NCBI RefSeq assembly: GCF_000721175.1
Contig: NZ_JOEZ01000033.1
Coordinates: 1-64,000 of the forward strand
Length of the DNA stretch: 64,000 nt
Direction of reading: 5' to 3'
Source: Streptomyces anulatus
GTDB lineage: Bacteria > Actinomycetota > Actinomycetes > Streptomycetales > Streptomycetaceae
Part shown: positions 31,744 through 39,411 of the stretch, piece by piece
Layout: every line of letters starts with the position of its first letter
Numbering within the stretch: position 1 is the first letter of the stretch
Program-made: the position numbers and the translations under genes
The notes under the pieces: generated by a model
What the model was told of the DNA's origin: nothing
Database searches by the model: none
What the model saw: only the letters and a program-made list of their open reading frames with translations

Positions 31744-32870
31744 CGTCGCGCCCCCTTCTGTTTGCCGGGCTGCTTCTCGGGGGTGCCGTAGACCGTGCCG
31801 ACCTCCGGCAGCGGCAGGACGGGCAGGGCCTTGCGGCGGGTCGCGTCGACGGGGGCGAGGCCGGTGAGCCGGCCGGCCGCGTCTGCGGCCCCGGGGTCGA
31901 CGAGCGGTCCGCCCATGGACAGTTCGTTGAGGTTGGTGCGCCCGTTGAGGGTGCGGTTGGCCGGGTCGTAGGCGCCCAGCACGTTGCCCGCGGCGAGCGG
32001 CAGGGTGTCCATCGCCTCGGCGAGCGAGGCGCGCTGGTCGACGAGCGCCTGGGTGACGGGCACCAGGGCCTCGACGTTCTTCTTGAGCGAGCCGCGGTTC
32101 TTCGCGATGAAGACCTTGACCTGTCCCAGGGCGGTGCCGAGTTCCTTGAGGGCCGCGCTGAGGTTCTTCTTGTCGTCGGCGAGGAAGGAGGTGACCGTGT
32201 TCAGCTGCTGCTCGGCGCTGCGGACGTTGCCGTCGTTCTCCTTGAGCATGGTGGTGAAGGTCTGGAGGTGGGTGAGGGTGTCGAAGAGGTCGCCGCTGCT
32301 TTTGTCGAGCGTCTTGGTGGCCTTGCCGAACTGCTCGATGGAGTTCCCGATGGCCTTGCCGTTGCCGTCGAGGTTCTTCGCCCCGGTGTCCAGGAGCCGG
32401 GCGAGCGCCCCGTCGGCGTTGGCGCCGTTCGGGCCGAGCGCGGTGGAGAGTTCGGTGATGGAGGCGTAAAGCTCGTCGACCTCGACGGGGGTGGCGTTGC
32501 GGGCTGCGGGCAGGACCGCGTCGTCGGCGAGGCGGGGGCCGCCGTCGTAGGCCGGGGCGAGCTGGATGTAGCGGTCGGCGACGAGGCTGGGGGCGACGAC
32601 GACGGCGTGGGCGTCCTGGGGGACGTCGACGCCCCGGTCGAGGCGCAGGACGACCTTCACCTCCTCGCCGCGCGGCTCGACGGAGTCGACGGTGCCGACC
32701 TTGACGCCGAGGATGCGCAGGTCTGATCCGGCGTAGACGCCGGTCGCCTGATCGAAGTAGGCGGTGACCGTGGTCTTCCCGTCCTCCTCCAGGGCGCTCA
32801 CGCCGGTGGCGGCCGCGACGGCGACGAGGACCAGTCCGGCGCCGATGCCGATGATGCGGGTGCGTCTCAT
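31740..32870 (-). CDS. mceD: MCE-domain protein, MceD position
   Basis: 376 residues from ATG 32870, which follows the mceC stop by one base. An N-terminal helix ([22 protein letters not shown]) precedes an MCE domain (TVTAYFDQATGVYAGSDL, RILGVKVGTVDSVEP, VVAPSLVADRYIQLAPAYDG). A coiled region of about 180 residues follows (IEQFGKATKTLDKSSGDLF, AALKELGTALGQVKVFIA). The protein forms one ring subunit of the lipid-transport tube. The tail is Pro-rich and basic (KQPGKQKGARR). Confidence 0.9.
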   Translation of the reverse strand: MRRTRIIGIGAGLVLVAVAAATGVSALEEDGKTTVTAYFDQATGVYAGSDLRILGVKVGTVDSVEPRGEEVKVVLRLDRGVDVPQDAHAVVVAPSLVADRYIQLAPAYDGGPRLADDAVLPAARNATPVEVDELYASITELSTALGPNGANADGALARLLDTGAKNLDGNGKAIGNSIEQFGKATKTLDKSSGDLFDTLTHLQTFTTMLKENDGNVRSAEQQLNTVTSFLADDKKNLSAALKELGTALGQVKVFIAKNRGSLKKNVEALVPVTQALVDQRASLAEAMDTLPLAAGNVLGAYDPANRTLNGRTNLNELSMGGPLVDPGAADAAGRLTGLAPVDATRRKALPVLPLPEVGTVYGTPEKQPGKQKGARR

Positions 32871-32871
32871 G

Positions 32872-33891
32872 TCAGCGGCCCCCTTGCTGCCGGGGTGGCA
32901 TGCATCCGGTCGCCGGGGGTGTGCCGGCGGGAAGGTAGTTCTTGGGCACGACACCGCAGACGTAGTTGTCGAACCAGCGTCCGCTGCCGAGGGTGTTGCC
33001 GACGAGCCGGCTGTACGAGCCGGTGGCGGCGAGGACCTTGTCCAGACTCTTGCGGTTCTTCACCAGGACGGCGGTGACCCGGCCGAGGGACTCCAGGGTC
33101 GGCCCGAGTTGCTTGTCGTTGTCCCGGACCAGTCCGGTGAGCTGGGTGCCGAGGTCGCGGGTGCCGGTGAGCAGCAGATGGATGGAGTCGCGGCGGGCCT
33201 GGATCTCGCCGAGGAGCAGGTTCCCGTCCTCCAGGAGCGTTTCGAAGCTGCTCTTCTTCCCGGCGAGGGTCTTGGTGAGCCGCTTGCTGCTGCGGAGCAG
33301 GGTGGCGAGCTGGGCGTCGCGTTCGGAGACCGTACGGGAGAGGGCGGAGAGCCCGTCGGCGGCGCTGCGGACGTGGGGCGGGGAGTCCTTGAAGGTGGCG
33401 GAGATCGCCTCGAAGCTCGTGGCGAGCTGCTCGGTGTCGATCTCCCCGATGGTCTCCCCCAGCCCGTTGAAGGCCTGGGTGACGTCGTACGGGGAGGTGG
33501 TGCGGCTCGCGGTGATGCGGGAGCCGGGGTCCTGGGGGGCGTCGCCGAGGGGGTCGACGGCGAGGTACTTCTCGCCGAGCAGGGTCTTGACGGCGATGCC
33601 CACGGTGGAGGAGTCGCCGATCCAGGCGTCCTTCACCCGGAAGTCGACCCGGACCTTCGCGCCGTCGAGGGAGACGCCGGTGACCTCGCCGACCTTCACT
33701 CCGGCGATCCGTACCTCGTCGCCGTCGGCGAGTCCGGCGGATTCGGTGAAGTCGGCGCTGTAGGAGGTGCCGCTCTCGACGAAGGGCAGGGCGTCGGCGC
33801 GCCAGGCGGCGAGGCCGAGCAGGGTCAGGACGAGGAGCCCGACGACGGCGACGGCGACCGGGTTGCGCTCCCGGATGGGGGTGATTCTCAT
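32872..33891 (-). CDS. mceC: MCE-domain protein, MceC position
   Basis: 339 residues from ATG 33891, overlapping the mceB stop (ATGA). The helix NPVAVAVVGLLVLTLLGLAAW is followed by an MCE domain (YSADFTESAGLADGDEV, RIAGVKVGEVTGVSLD, KTLLGEKYLAVDPLGD), a long helical portion (LATLLRSSKRLTKTLAGK, TGTRDLGTQLTGLVRD) and a C-terminal block NYVCGVVPKNYLPAG with two cysteines (C in YVCG and in ATGCMPP), possibly a disulphide. The Cys-bearing end is shared with the mceB product. Confidence 0.9.
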   Translation of the reverse strand: MRITPIRERNPVAVAVVGLLVLTLLGLAAWRADALPFVESGTSYSADFTESAGLADGDEVRIAGVKVGEVTGVSLDGAKVRVDFRVKDAWIGDSSTVGIAVKTLLGEKYLAVDPLGDAPQDPGSRITASRTTSPYDVTQAFNGLGETIGEIDTEQLATSFEAISATFKDSPPHVRSAADGLSALSRTVSERDAQLATLLRSSKRLTKTLAGKKSSFETLLEDGNLLLGEIQARRDSIHLLLTGTRDLGTQLTGLVRDNDKQLGPTLESLGRVTAVLVKNRKSLDKVLAATGSYSRLVGNTLGSGRWFDNYVCGVVPKNYLPAGTPPATGCMPPRQQGGR

Positions 33892-34919
33892 GCCAGGCAC
33901 CTCGGTTGGGTGATCGCGATGCCGCCTGGCGGCGTGCTGCCGTCGTCGTGGGTGACGCCGCTGACCTTCGCTTCGCAGAGGTAGAGGTTGAGCCACGATC
34001 CGTAGGACGTCAGTCGGCTGATGGCCGCCATCTTGGCCGGGGTCTTCTGGAGGAAGTTCTCGATCTGCGGGGTGCCCTTGTCCAACTGACGGCTGAGCCG
34101 ACCGAGTTGGCGGATGTCGTCCTTGAGGGGCTTCCTGCCGTCCTGGAAGAGATCGGCGGTGACGGTGGTGAGCGCGCCCATCGCGGTGATGGCCTCGCCG
34201 AGCGGTTCGCGGTCGCCGGAGAAGCCGGTGACGAGCTTCTGGAGGGTGACGACGAGGTCGTCGAAGCCCGCCTCCCGGTCGTTGACCGTCTTGAGCACGG
34301 TGTTGAGGTTCTTGATCACCTCGCCGATCACCTTGTCCTTCGCGGCGACGGTGGTGGTGAGCGAGCCGACGTGCCGCAGGATGCTGTCGACGGTGCCGCC
34401 CTCGCCCTGGAGGACCTGGACGATGGAGCCGGCGAGCTGGTTGACGTCGGGCGGCGACAGCCCTTCGAACAGGGGCTGGAAGCCGTTGAAGAGCTGGGTG
34501 AGGTCGAGCGCCGGCGTGGTGCGGGAGAGCGGGATGGTGTCCCCGGGCGCGAAGGCCCGGCCGACGGGTCCGGCGCCCCGGTCGAGGTCGACGTACCGCT
34601 GGCCGACCATGTTGAGGTACTTGATGGACGCCGTCACCGAGGCGGGGAGGGCGCGCCCCTTGCGTACGGCGAAGGACACCTCGGCGACCCGGCGGTCGGC
34701 GACCTTCACGGATTCGACCTGGCCGACCTTCACCCCGGCGATCCGGACGCTGTCGCCGGGGATGAGCCCGGTGGCGTCGGTGAACCGGGCCTTGTACGTG
34801 GTGGTGTCCCCGACGCCCTTGTTGGCGATGGAGAGCCCGAGGACGGTGGTGGCCAGCACGGTGACCACGATGAAGACGAGGGACTTGGTGACCGGTCCCG
34901 CGAGCGAGCGGCGTTTCAC
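33888..34919 (-). CDS. mceB: MCE-domain protein, MceB position
   Basis: 343 residues. The helix TKSLVFIVVTVLATTVLGLSI is followed by an MCE domain (YKARFTDATGLIPGDSV, RIAGVKVGQVESVKV, LNMVGQRYVDLDRGAG), helical repeats (VLQGEGGTVDSILRHVGSL, VIKNLNTVLKTVNDREAG) and a C-terminal block (LNLYLCEAKVSGVTHDDG) with paired cysteines. It overlaps mceA and mceC by four bases each, so the stoichiometry of ring subunits is probably set by translational coupling. Confidence 0.9.
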   Translation of the reverse strand: MKRRSLAGPVTKSLVFIVVTVLATTVLGLSIANKGVGDTTTYKARFTDATGLIPGDSVRIAGVKVGQVESVKVADRRVAEVSFAVRKGRALPASVTASIKYLNMVGQRYVDLDRGAGPVGRAFAPGDTIPLSRTTPALDLTQLFNGFQPLFEGLSPPDVNQLAGSIVQVLQGEGGTVDSILRHVGSLTTTVAAKDKVIGEVIKNLNTVLKTVNDREAGFDDLVVTLQKLVTGFSGDREPLGEAITAMGALTTVTADLFQDGRKPLKDDIRQLGRLSRQLDKGTPQIENFLQKTPAKMAAISRLTSYGSWLNLYLCEAKVSGVTHDDGSTPPGGIAITQPRCLA

Positions 34920-36214
34920 CTGAGCTTCACCTCCGCACCGCGGAAGGCCGGACCGATGAGCACGCTGCTCCAGTCGGCCAGGTCGCCCGGCCGGACCTTC
35001 AGCGAGGGTGCGACCAGTTCGTTGACGAGCCGGGACTCCTGCGGCGAGTTGGGCAGGCCGAGCGCGGTGTCCGCGTCGCCGCCGCCGACGTCCGGGACCG
35101 GCGGCGGCGCGGTGACGTCGGCGGCCCGGCGGGTGTCGGCGGTCGGGGCGTGCTTGCCGACGTACGGCACCGAGTAGCAGTGCGGTCCGCCGGAGGCGTT
35201 GTAGACCGGGGTGTCCTTGCCGGGGACGTACTTGCCCTGGGAGGGGACGGACCTGACCGACACGTGCAGTCCCGGCTGATCGGTTCCCTTGCCGAGCGCC
35301 TTGTCCATGGCGGGCACGAAGCCGGCCATGGTGCGCAGGGTGCAGGGGAACGAATCGGCGTATTCGGCGAGGAGTTCGAGGGAGGGCCTGCCGGAGGCGG
35401 AGAGCCGGATGAGGTTGTCCTTGTTCTCCCGCAGGAAGGAGGTGACGTCCTGCGCGGCGGCCGTGGTGGTGCCGTGGAGGCCGGCGAGCCGCGCCTCCTG
35501 GTCGGCGAGTGTGGAGCTGGTGACCGTGGCGTCGGTCAGCGCGTCGAGGACGTCCGGCGCGGCCTCCGCGTACAGCGTGCTCACCTTGACGAGTTCCTTG
35601 ATGTCGGCGTTGAGGGTGGGGAGTTGGGGGTTGAACTTCTTCAGGTGACCGTCCAGCGTGGTCAGCGTCTCGCCGAGGCGCTCACCGCGGCCCTCCAGTG
35701 CCTGGGAGACGGCGCCCAGGGTGGCGGAGAGCTTCTCGGGCTTCACGGCGGTCAGCAGCGGCAGGACGTTGTCCAGGACCTGTTCCAGTTCGATGGCGTT
35801 GCTGGAGCGGTCCTGCGGGATGACGGCCCCGGCCCGCAGGGCTCCGCCCGTGGGGATGCGGGGCGGGACGAGCGCGACGAACCGTGCGCCGAAGAGGGTC
35901 GTGGGCAGCATCTGGGCGGTGACGTCGGCGGGGACCTGTCCGAGCTTGTCCCGGTCGATGGCCAGGGTCAGGCGGGCGCCGTCGCCGTCGGTGGCGATGG
36001 AGCGGACCTGCCCGATGACGACGCCGCGCAGCTTCACGTCCGCGTTGTCGTGCATCTCGTTGCCGACCGAGCCGGTGCGGACCGTGACGGTCGCGTCGTC
36101 GGTGAAGTCCTTCTCGTACACGGAGACCGATACCCACACCAGGATGGCGGGCACCAGCAGGAAGGTGACTCCGGCCAGGCGCCGGCGGACCGTGCGTGTG
36201 CTGGATGTTCGCAT
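34916..36214 (-). CDS. mceA: MCE-domain protein, MceA position
   Basis: 432 residues. The helix RLAGVTFLLVPAILVWVSVSVY is followed by an MCE domain (ATVTVRTGSVGNEMHDNADV, LRGVVIGQVRSIATDG, QMLPTTLFGARFVALVPP), a long helical region (LSATLGAVSQALEGRGERL, LNADIKELVKVSTLYAEAA) and a C-terminal domain with FPCTLRTMAGFVPAMDKALG and PHCYSVPYVG. The start codon ATG shares one base with the YrbE stop (TGATG). The C-terminus EVKLR ends within the mceB start. Confidence 0.9.
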   Translation of the reverse strand: MRTSSTRTVRRRLAGVTFLLVPAILVWVSVSVYEKDFTDDATVTVRTGSVGNEMHDNADVKLRGVVIGQVRSIATDGDGARLTLAIDRDKLGQVPADVTAQMLPTTLFGARFVALVPPRIPTGGALRAGAVIPQDRSSNAIELEQVLDNVLPLLTAVKPEKLSATLGAVSQALEGRGERLGETLTTLDGHLKKFNPQLPTLNADIKELVKVSTLYAEAAPDVLDALTDATVTSSTLADQEARLAGLHGTTTAAAQDVTSFLRENKDNLIRLSASGRPSLELLAEYADSFPCTLRTMAGFVPAMDKALGKGTDQPGLHVSVRSVPSQGKYVPGKDTPVYNASGGPHCYSVPYVGKHAPTADTRRAADVTAPPPVPDVGGGDADTALGLPNSPQESRLVNELVAPSLKVRPGDLADWSSVLIGPAFRGAEVKLR

Positions 36215-37017
36215 CAGCCGGCCACCTTCACCGTCGTCGTGGCGCCCCAGATGGCGAGCGAGAGGAAGAAGTCGGTGACGCTGATGAGGACGATGGCGTT
36301 GCGCACCGACCGGCCGACCGCCACGCCCACACCGGCCGGTCCGCCGGTGGCGTGGAAGCCGTAGTAGCAGTGGGCGAGGATCACCAGCACGCTGAAGATC
36401 AGCACCTTGAGCACCGACAGCAGGACGTCCTGCGGGGAGAGGAAGAGATTGAAGTAGTGGTCGTAGGTGCCCGCCGACTGGCCGTTGAAGAAGATGGTGA
36501 TGTAGCGGGAGGCGACGTACGAGGAGAGCAGCCCGATCGCGTACAGCGGGATGATCGCGACGACTCCCGCGATGATGCGGGTGGTGACGAGGTAGGGCAT
36601 GGACCGCACGCCCATCGCCTCCAGGGCGTCGACCTCCTCGTTGATCCGCATCGCGCCGAGCTGGGCGGTGAAGCCGGCGCCGACGGTGGCGGAGAGGGCG
36701 AGTCCGGCGACCAGGGGGGCGATCTCCCGGGTGTTGAAGTAGGCGGAGATGAACCCGGTGAACGCCGAGGTGCCGATCTGGTTGAGGGCCGCGTAGCCCT
36801 GGAGTCCGACGACCGTGCCGGTGAACAGGGTCATGGCGACCATCACGCCGATGGTGCCGCCGATGACGCCGAGGCCGCCGCTGCCGAAGGCGACCTCGGC
36901 CAGCAGCCGCTGCACCTCCCGCAGGTAGCGGCGCAGGGTGCGCGGGATCCAGAGAAGTGCTGTGACGTAGAAGGTGAGCTGGTCGCCCGATCGGTCGAGC
37001 CGGCTGAGCATCGCCAT
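36214..37017 (-). CDS. yrbEB: YrbE/MlaE-family ABC permease, second
   Basis: 267 residues with 5-6 membrane helices: GLGVIGGTIGVMVAMTLFTG, IAPLVAGLALSATVGAGFTA, IIAGVVAIIPLYAIGLLSSY, LKVLIFSVLVILAHCYYG, AIVLISVTDFFLSLAIWGA. The MlaE signature EEVDALEAMGVRSMPYLV, which contacts the ATPase, is present. It pairs with the upstream permease to form the inner-membrane channel of the Mce lipid transporter. Three bases separate the two permease genes. Confidence 0.92.
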   Translation of the reverse strand: MAMLSRLDRSGDQLTFYVTALLWIPRTLRRYLREVQRLLAEVAFGSGGLGVIGGTIGVMVAMTLFTGTVVGLQGYAALNQIGTSAFTGFISAYFNTREIAPLVAGLALSATVGAGFTAQLGAMRINEEVDALEAMGVRSMPYLVTTRIIAGVVAIIPLYAIGLLSSYVASRYITIFFNGQSAGTYDHYFNLFLSPQDVLLSVLKVLIFSVLVILAHCYYGFHATGGPAGVGVAVGRSVRNAIVLISVTDFFLSLAIWGATTTVKVAG

Positions 37018-37020
37018 CGG

Positions 37021-37887
37021 TCAGCTCCCCTTCGCGGGGACGATCTGGAGGTAGATCGCCGTGAGGACCATGTTCACGAAGAACAGCAGCATGAAGGTGA
37101 TGACGACGGACTGATTGACCGCGTCGCCGACGCCCTTGGGGCCGCCGCGCGGGTTCAGGCCCCGGTATGCGGCCACGATGCCCGCGATGAAGCCGAAGAT
37201 CAGGGCCTTGAGCTCGCTGATGTAGAGGTCGGGCAGCTGGGCGAGGGCGGAGAAGCTCGCGAGGTACGCGCCCGGGGTGCCGTCCTGCATGATCACGTTG
37301 AAGAAGTAGCCGCCGAGCGTGCCGACCACCGAGATCAGCCCGTTGAGCAGCACGGCGACGAGCATGGTGGCCAGCACCCGGGGGACGACGAGGCGCTGGA
37401 TGGGTGATACGCCCATGACCTCCATCGCGTCGAGTTCCTCGCGGATCTTCCGCGAGCCGAGGTCGGCGCAGATCGCGGATCCGGCGGCGCCGGAGATCAG
37501 CAGCGCCACGATGATCGGGCTGGCCTGCTGGATCACGGCGAGGACGCTGGCGCCGCCGGTGAAGGACTGGGCGCCGAGCTGCTGGGTGAGGGAGCCGACC
37601 TGGAGGGCGATGACCGCGCCGAACGGGATGGAGACGAGGGCGGCGGGCAGGATCGTGACGCTGGCGACGAACCAGAACTGCTCGATGAACTCCCGCACCT
37701 GGAACGGTCTGCGGAAGATGGCCCGGGCCACCGCGACGGCGAGCGCGAACAGCTTCCCGGTCTCGTGGAGCGGGGCGAGCAGCCGGGACGGCCGCCGCTG
37801 CTCGGGCGCGGGCCCGGCGGCGGGGCCGGTGACCGGCGGGGGCTTCTCGGGCGGCTCGGGCGGCCGCACCGGCATCGGGGCGGTCAC
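37021..37887 (-). CDS. yrbEA: YrbE/MlaE-family ABC permease, first
   Basis: 288 residues. A Pro-rich cytoplasmic start (PEPPEKPPPVTG) is followed by an amphipathic interface helix and five or six membrane helices (FVASVTILPAALVSIPFGAV, IIVALLISGAAGSAICADLG, VLATMLVAVLLNGLISVVG, LKALIFGFIAGIVAAYRG, TFMLLFFVNMVLTAIYLQIV). The EELDAMEVMGVSPIQRLV loop is the MlaE coupling motif. It is the partner of the second YrbE protein. The ATG overlaps the stop of the ATPase gene. Confidence 0.92.
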   Translation of the reverse strand: MTAPMPVRPPEPPEKPPPVTGPAAGPAPEQRRPSRLLAPLHETGKLFALAVAVARAIFRRPFQVREFIEQFWFVASVTILPAALVSIPFGAVIALQVGSLTQQLGAQSFTGGASVLAVIQQASPIIVALLISGAAGSAICADLGSRKIREELDAMEVMGVSPIQRLVVPRVLATMLVAVLLNGLISVVGTLGGYFFNVIMQDGTPGAYLASFSALAQLPDLYISELKALIFGFIAGIVAAYRGLNPRGGPKGVGDAVNQSVVITFMLLFFVNMVLTAIYLQIVPAKGS

Positions 37888-38870
37888 GCGCGCGCACCTC
37901 CCGCGGCCGGGGTGTAGCTGTCGAGGATCGCCGTACGGGCGGCCTCCGGCAGCTGGCCCATCATCGACATGACCCGCTCGCGGCGGCGCAGCGCTCCCTG
38001 GCGTACGGGCATGCCGGGCGAGGGCTCCAGCTGCGGGACGACGGTGCGGGGCCCGGTGTGCAGCGGGGCGGTGTCGACCAGCTGCTCGGCGGCGAGGGTG
38101 GCGGCGTCCTTCTCCTCGGACATGCCGATGGGTCCTTCGCGGCGTCCGGCGAGGAACTGGGAGACGACCGGGGTGTCACTGGTGAGCAGCACCTCGCGTG
38201 GGCCGAAGGTGACGAGGTTGCGGCAGAACAGCATGCCCATGTTGTCGGGGACGGTGGCCGCGATGTCGAGGTTGTGGGTGACGATGAGCATCGTCGCGTC
38301 GATCTGCGCGTTGAGGTCGATGAGGAGTTGCGACAGATAGGCGGTGCGGACCGGGTCGAGGCCGGAGTCCGGCTCGTCGCAGAGGATGATCTGCGGGTCC
38401 AGGACGAGGGCGCGGGCGAGGCCCGCCCGTTTGCGCATGCCGCCGGATATCTCGCCCGGCAGCTTTCCCTCGGCGCCGAGGAGCCCGACGACGTCGATGC
38501 GCTCCATGACGATGCGGCGGATCTCGGATTCCTTCTTGCGGGTGTGCTCGCGCAGCGGGAAGGCGATGTTGTCGAAGAGCGACATCGAGCCGAAAAGGGC
38601 CCCGTCCTGGAACATGAGGCCGAAGAGCTTGCGGGTCTCCATGATGTCGCGCTCGGAGCTGTTCACCATGTCGACGCCGTTGATGAGGACGCGTCCCTGT
38701 TCGGGCTTCAGGAGTCCGATGATGGATTTCAGGAAAACCGTCTTCCCGGTTCCGGAAGGACCGAGCATGACGCTCACTTCACCGGCGGGCAGGGTGAGGC
38801 TGACGTCCTGCCAGATGTTCTGCTTGCCGAAGGACTTCGTCAGGCCTTCGACGACTACTTCGATTCCCAT
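37884..38870 (-). CDS. mkl: Mce transporter ATPase (Mkl/MlaF-like)
   Basis: 328 residues, one ABC ATPase domain: GPSGTGKT Walker A, SGGMRKRAGLARALV signature, LCDEPDSGLDPVR Walker B and VTHNLD H-loop. The GGMRKRAGLA form is diagnostic of the MlaF/Mkl lipid-transporter group. The 80-residue C-terminal extension after residue 245 (LAGRREGPIGMSEEKDAA) is typical of actinobacterial Mkl. The protein energises lipid transport through YrbE and the MCE tube. First gene of the operon, with GAGGGAGGG before ATG 38870 and a candidate promoter at 38968-38997. Confidence 0.92.
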   Translation of the reverse strand: MGIEVVVEGLTKSFGKQNIWQDVSLTLPAGEVSVMLGPSGTGKTVFLKSIIGLLKPEQGRVLINGVDMVNSSERDIMETRKLFGLMFQDGALFGSMSLFDNIAFPLREHTRKKESEIRRIVMERIDVVGLLGAEGKLPGEISGGMRKRAGLARALVLDPQIILCDEPDSGLDPVRTAYLSQLLIDLNAQIDATMLIVTHNLDIAATVPDNMGMLFCRNLVTFGPREVLLTSDTPVVSQFLAGRREGPIGMSEEKDAATLAAEQLVDTAPLHTGPRTVVPQLEPSPGMPVRQGALRRRERVMSMMGQLPEAARTAILDSYTPAAGGARA

Positions 38871-38967
38871 CGGCCCTCCCTCGATGTGGCGGTGAACGTG
38901 TTCATCGTTTAGCGCTCCGGCTCTGAGAAAAGCGATGGCGGCTCGTCACACATGCACCAGGGGGCGC

Positions 38968-38997
38968 ACGTTATGTCCGCCGAAACCGCCAGGGCAA
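38968..38997 (-). promoter_or_regulatory. candidate promoter of the Mce operon
   Basis: On the minus strand, TTGCCC (38992-38997), an 18-nt spacer and TAACGT (38968-38973), giving a leader of about 90 nt before ATG 38870. Confidence 0.4.
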
Positions 38998-39276
38998 GCC
39001 GTTGAACAGCGGAGATCGACGAACACGGTGCTGAGAATGGATCACTTGTCATTCGGTGACAAGGCCGGTTCCCGTCCTTGTCGAAATCTGCGCAAGTACC
39101 CGGACGTTCGACCCGGGGTGTTCCCGGACCGGAGCGGAGCAAACCGGGCCCGAGTGTGTGGGCCGAGCTGGTTGGCAGGGGTATTCGATCGGCACGCCTG
39201 GGACGCTACGGGCCGGTAACCTGACTTCGCAATACTGGGTACAGATTTTCCTCGGCAAGAATTCATGAGCCGCTGA

Positions 39277-39300
39277 GGATTGTTCACGGGTGAGCAATCC
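39277..39300. promoter_or_regulatory. 10-bp inverted repeat (operator or second terminator)
   Basis: GGATTGTTCA (39277-39286), CGGG, TGAGCAATCC (39291-39300). There is one mismatch in DNA, which becomes a wobble pair in RNA. It is located between the terminator of the DUF6801-like gene and the Mce promoter. Confidence 0.4.
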
Positions 39301-39365
39301 GGTTGCCAAACCTGTCGGATGATGAGGAATCACAGGGCCGGCGGGCCTGCCCTGCGGGCACGGAG

Positions 39366-39397
39366 GAGCCCCTCCGGTCCTGGGGCCGGAGGGGCTC
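39366..39397 (-). terminator. terminator of the DUF6801-like gene
   Basis: Perfect 12-bp stem GAGCCCCTCCGG (39366-39377) with CCGGAGGGGCTC (39386-39397) and an 8-nt loop, 14 bp after the stop codon. Confidence 0.7.
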
Positions 39398-39411
39398 GGA
39401 GGGTGTTCAGC

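Larger units (their letters stand above)
38998..39411. other. intergenic region upstream of the Mce operon, no gene
   Basis: Less GC-rich than its surroundings. It holds the inverted repeat at 39277-39300 and the terminator at 39366-39397. Short frames here lack ribosome-binding sites and Streptomyces-like third-position GC, so I call no gene. Confidence 0.5.

Noticed and set aside
32461..32475. Further TTA codons (for example near 32467, 31571, 39881, 11897, 49734, 52182)
   Set aside because: These TAA triplets on the plus strand are out of frame with the minus-strand genes that contain them.
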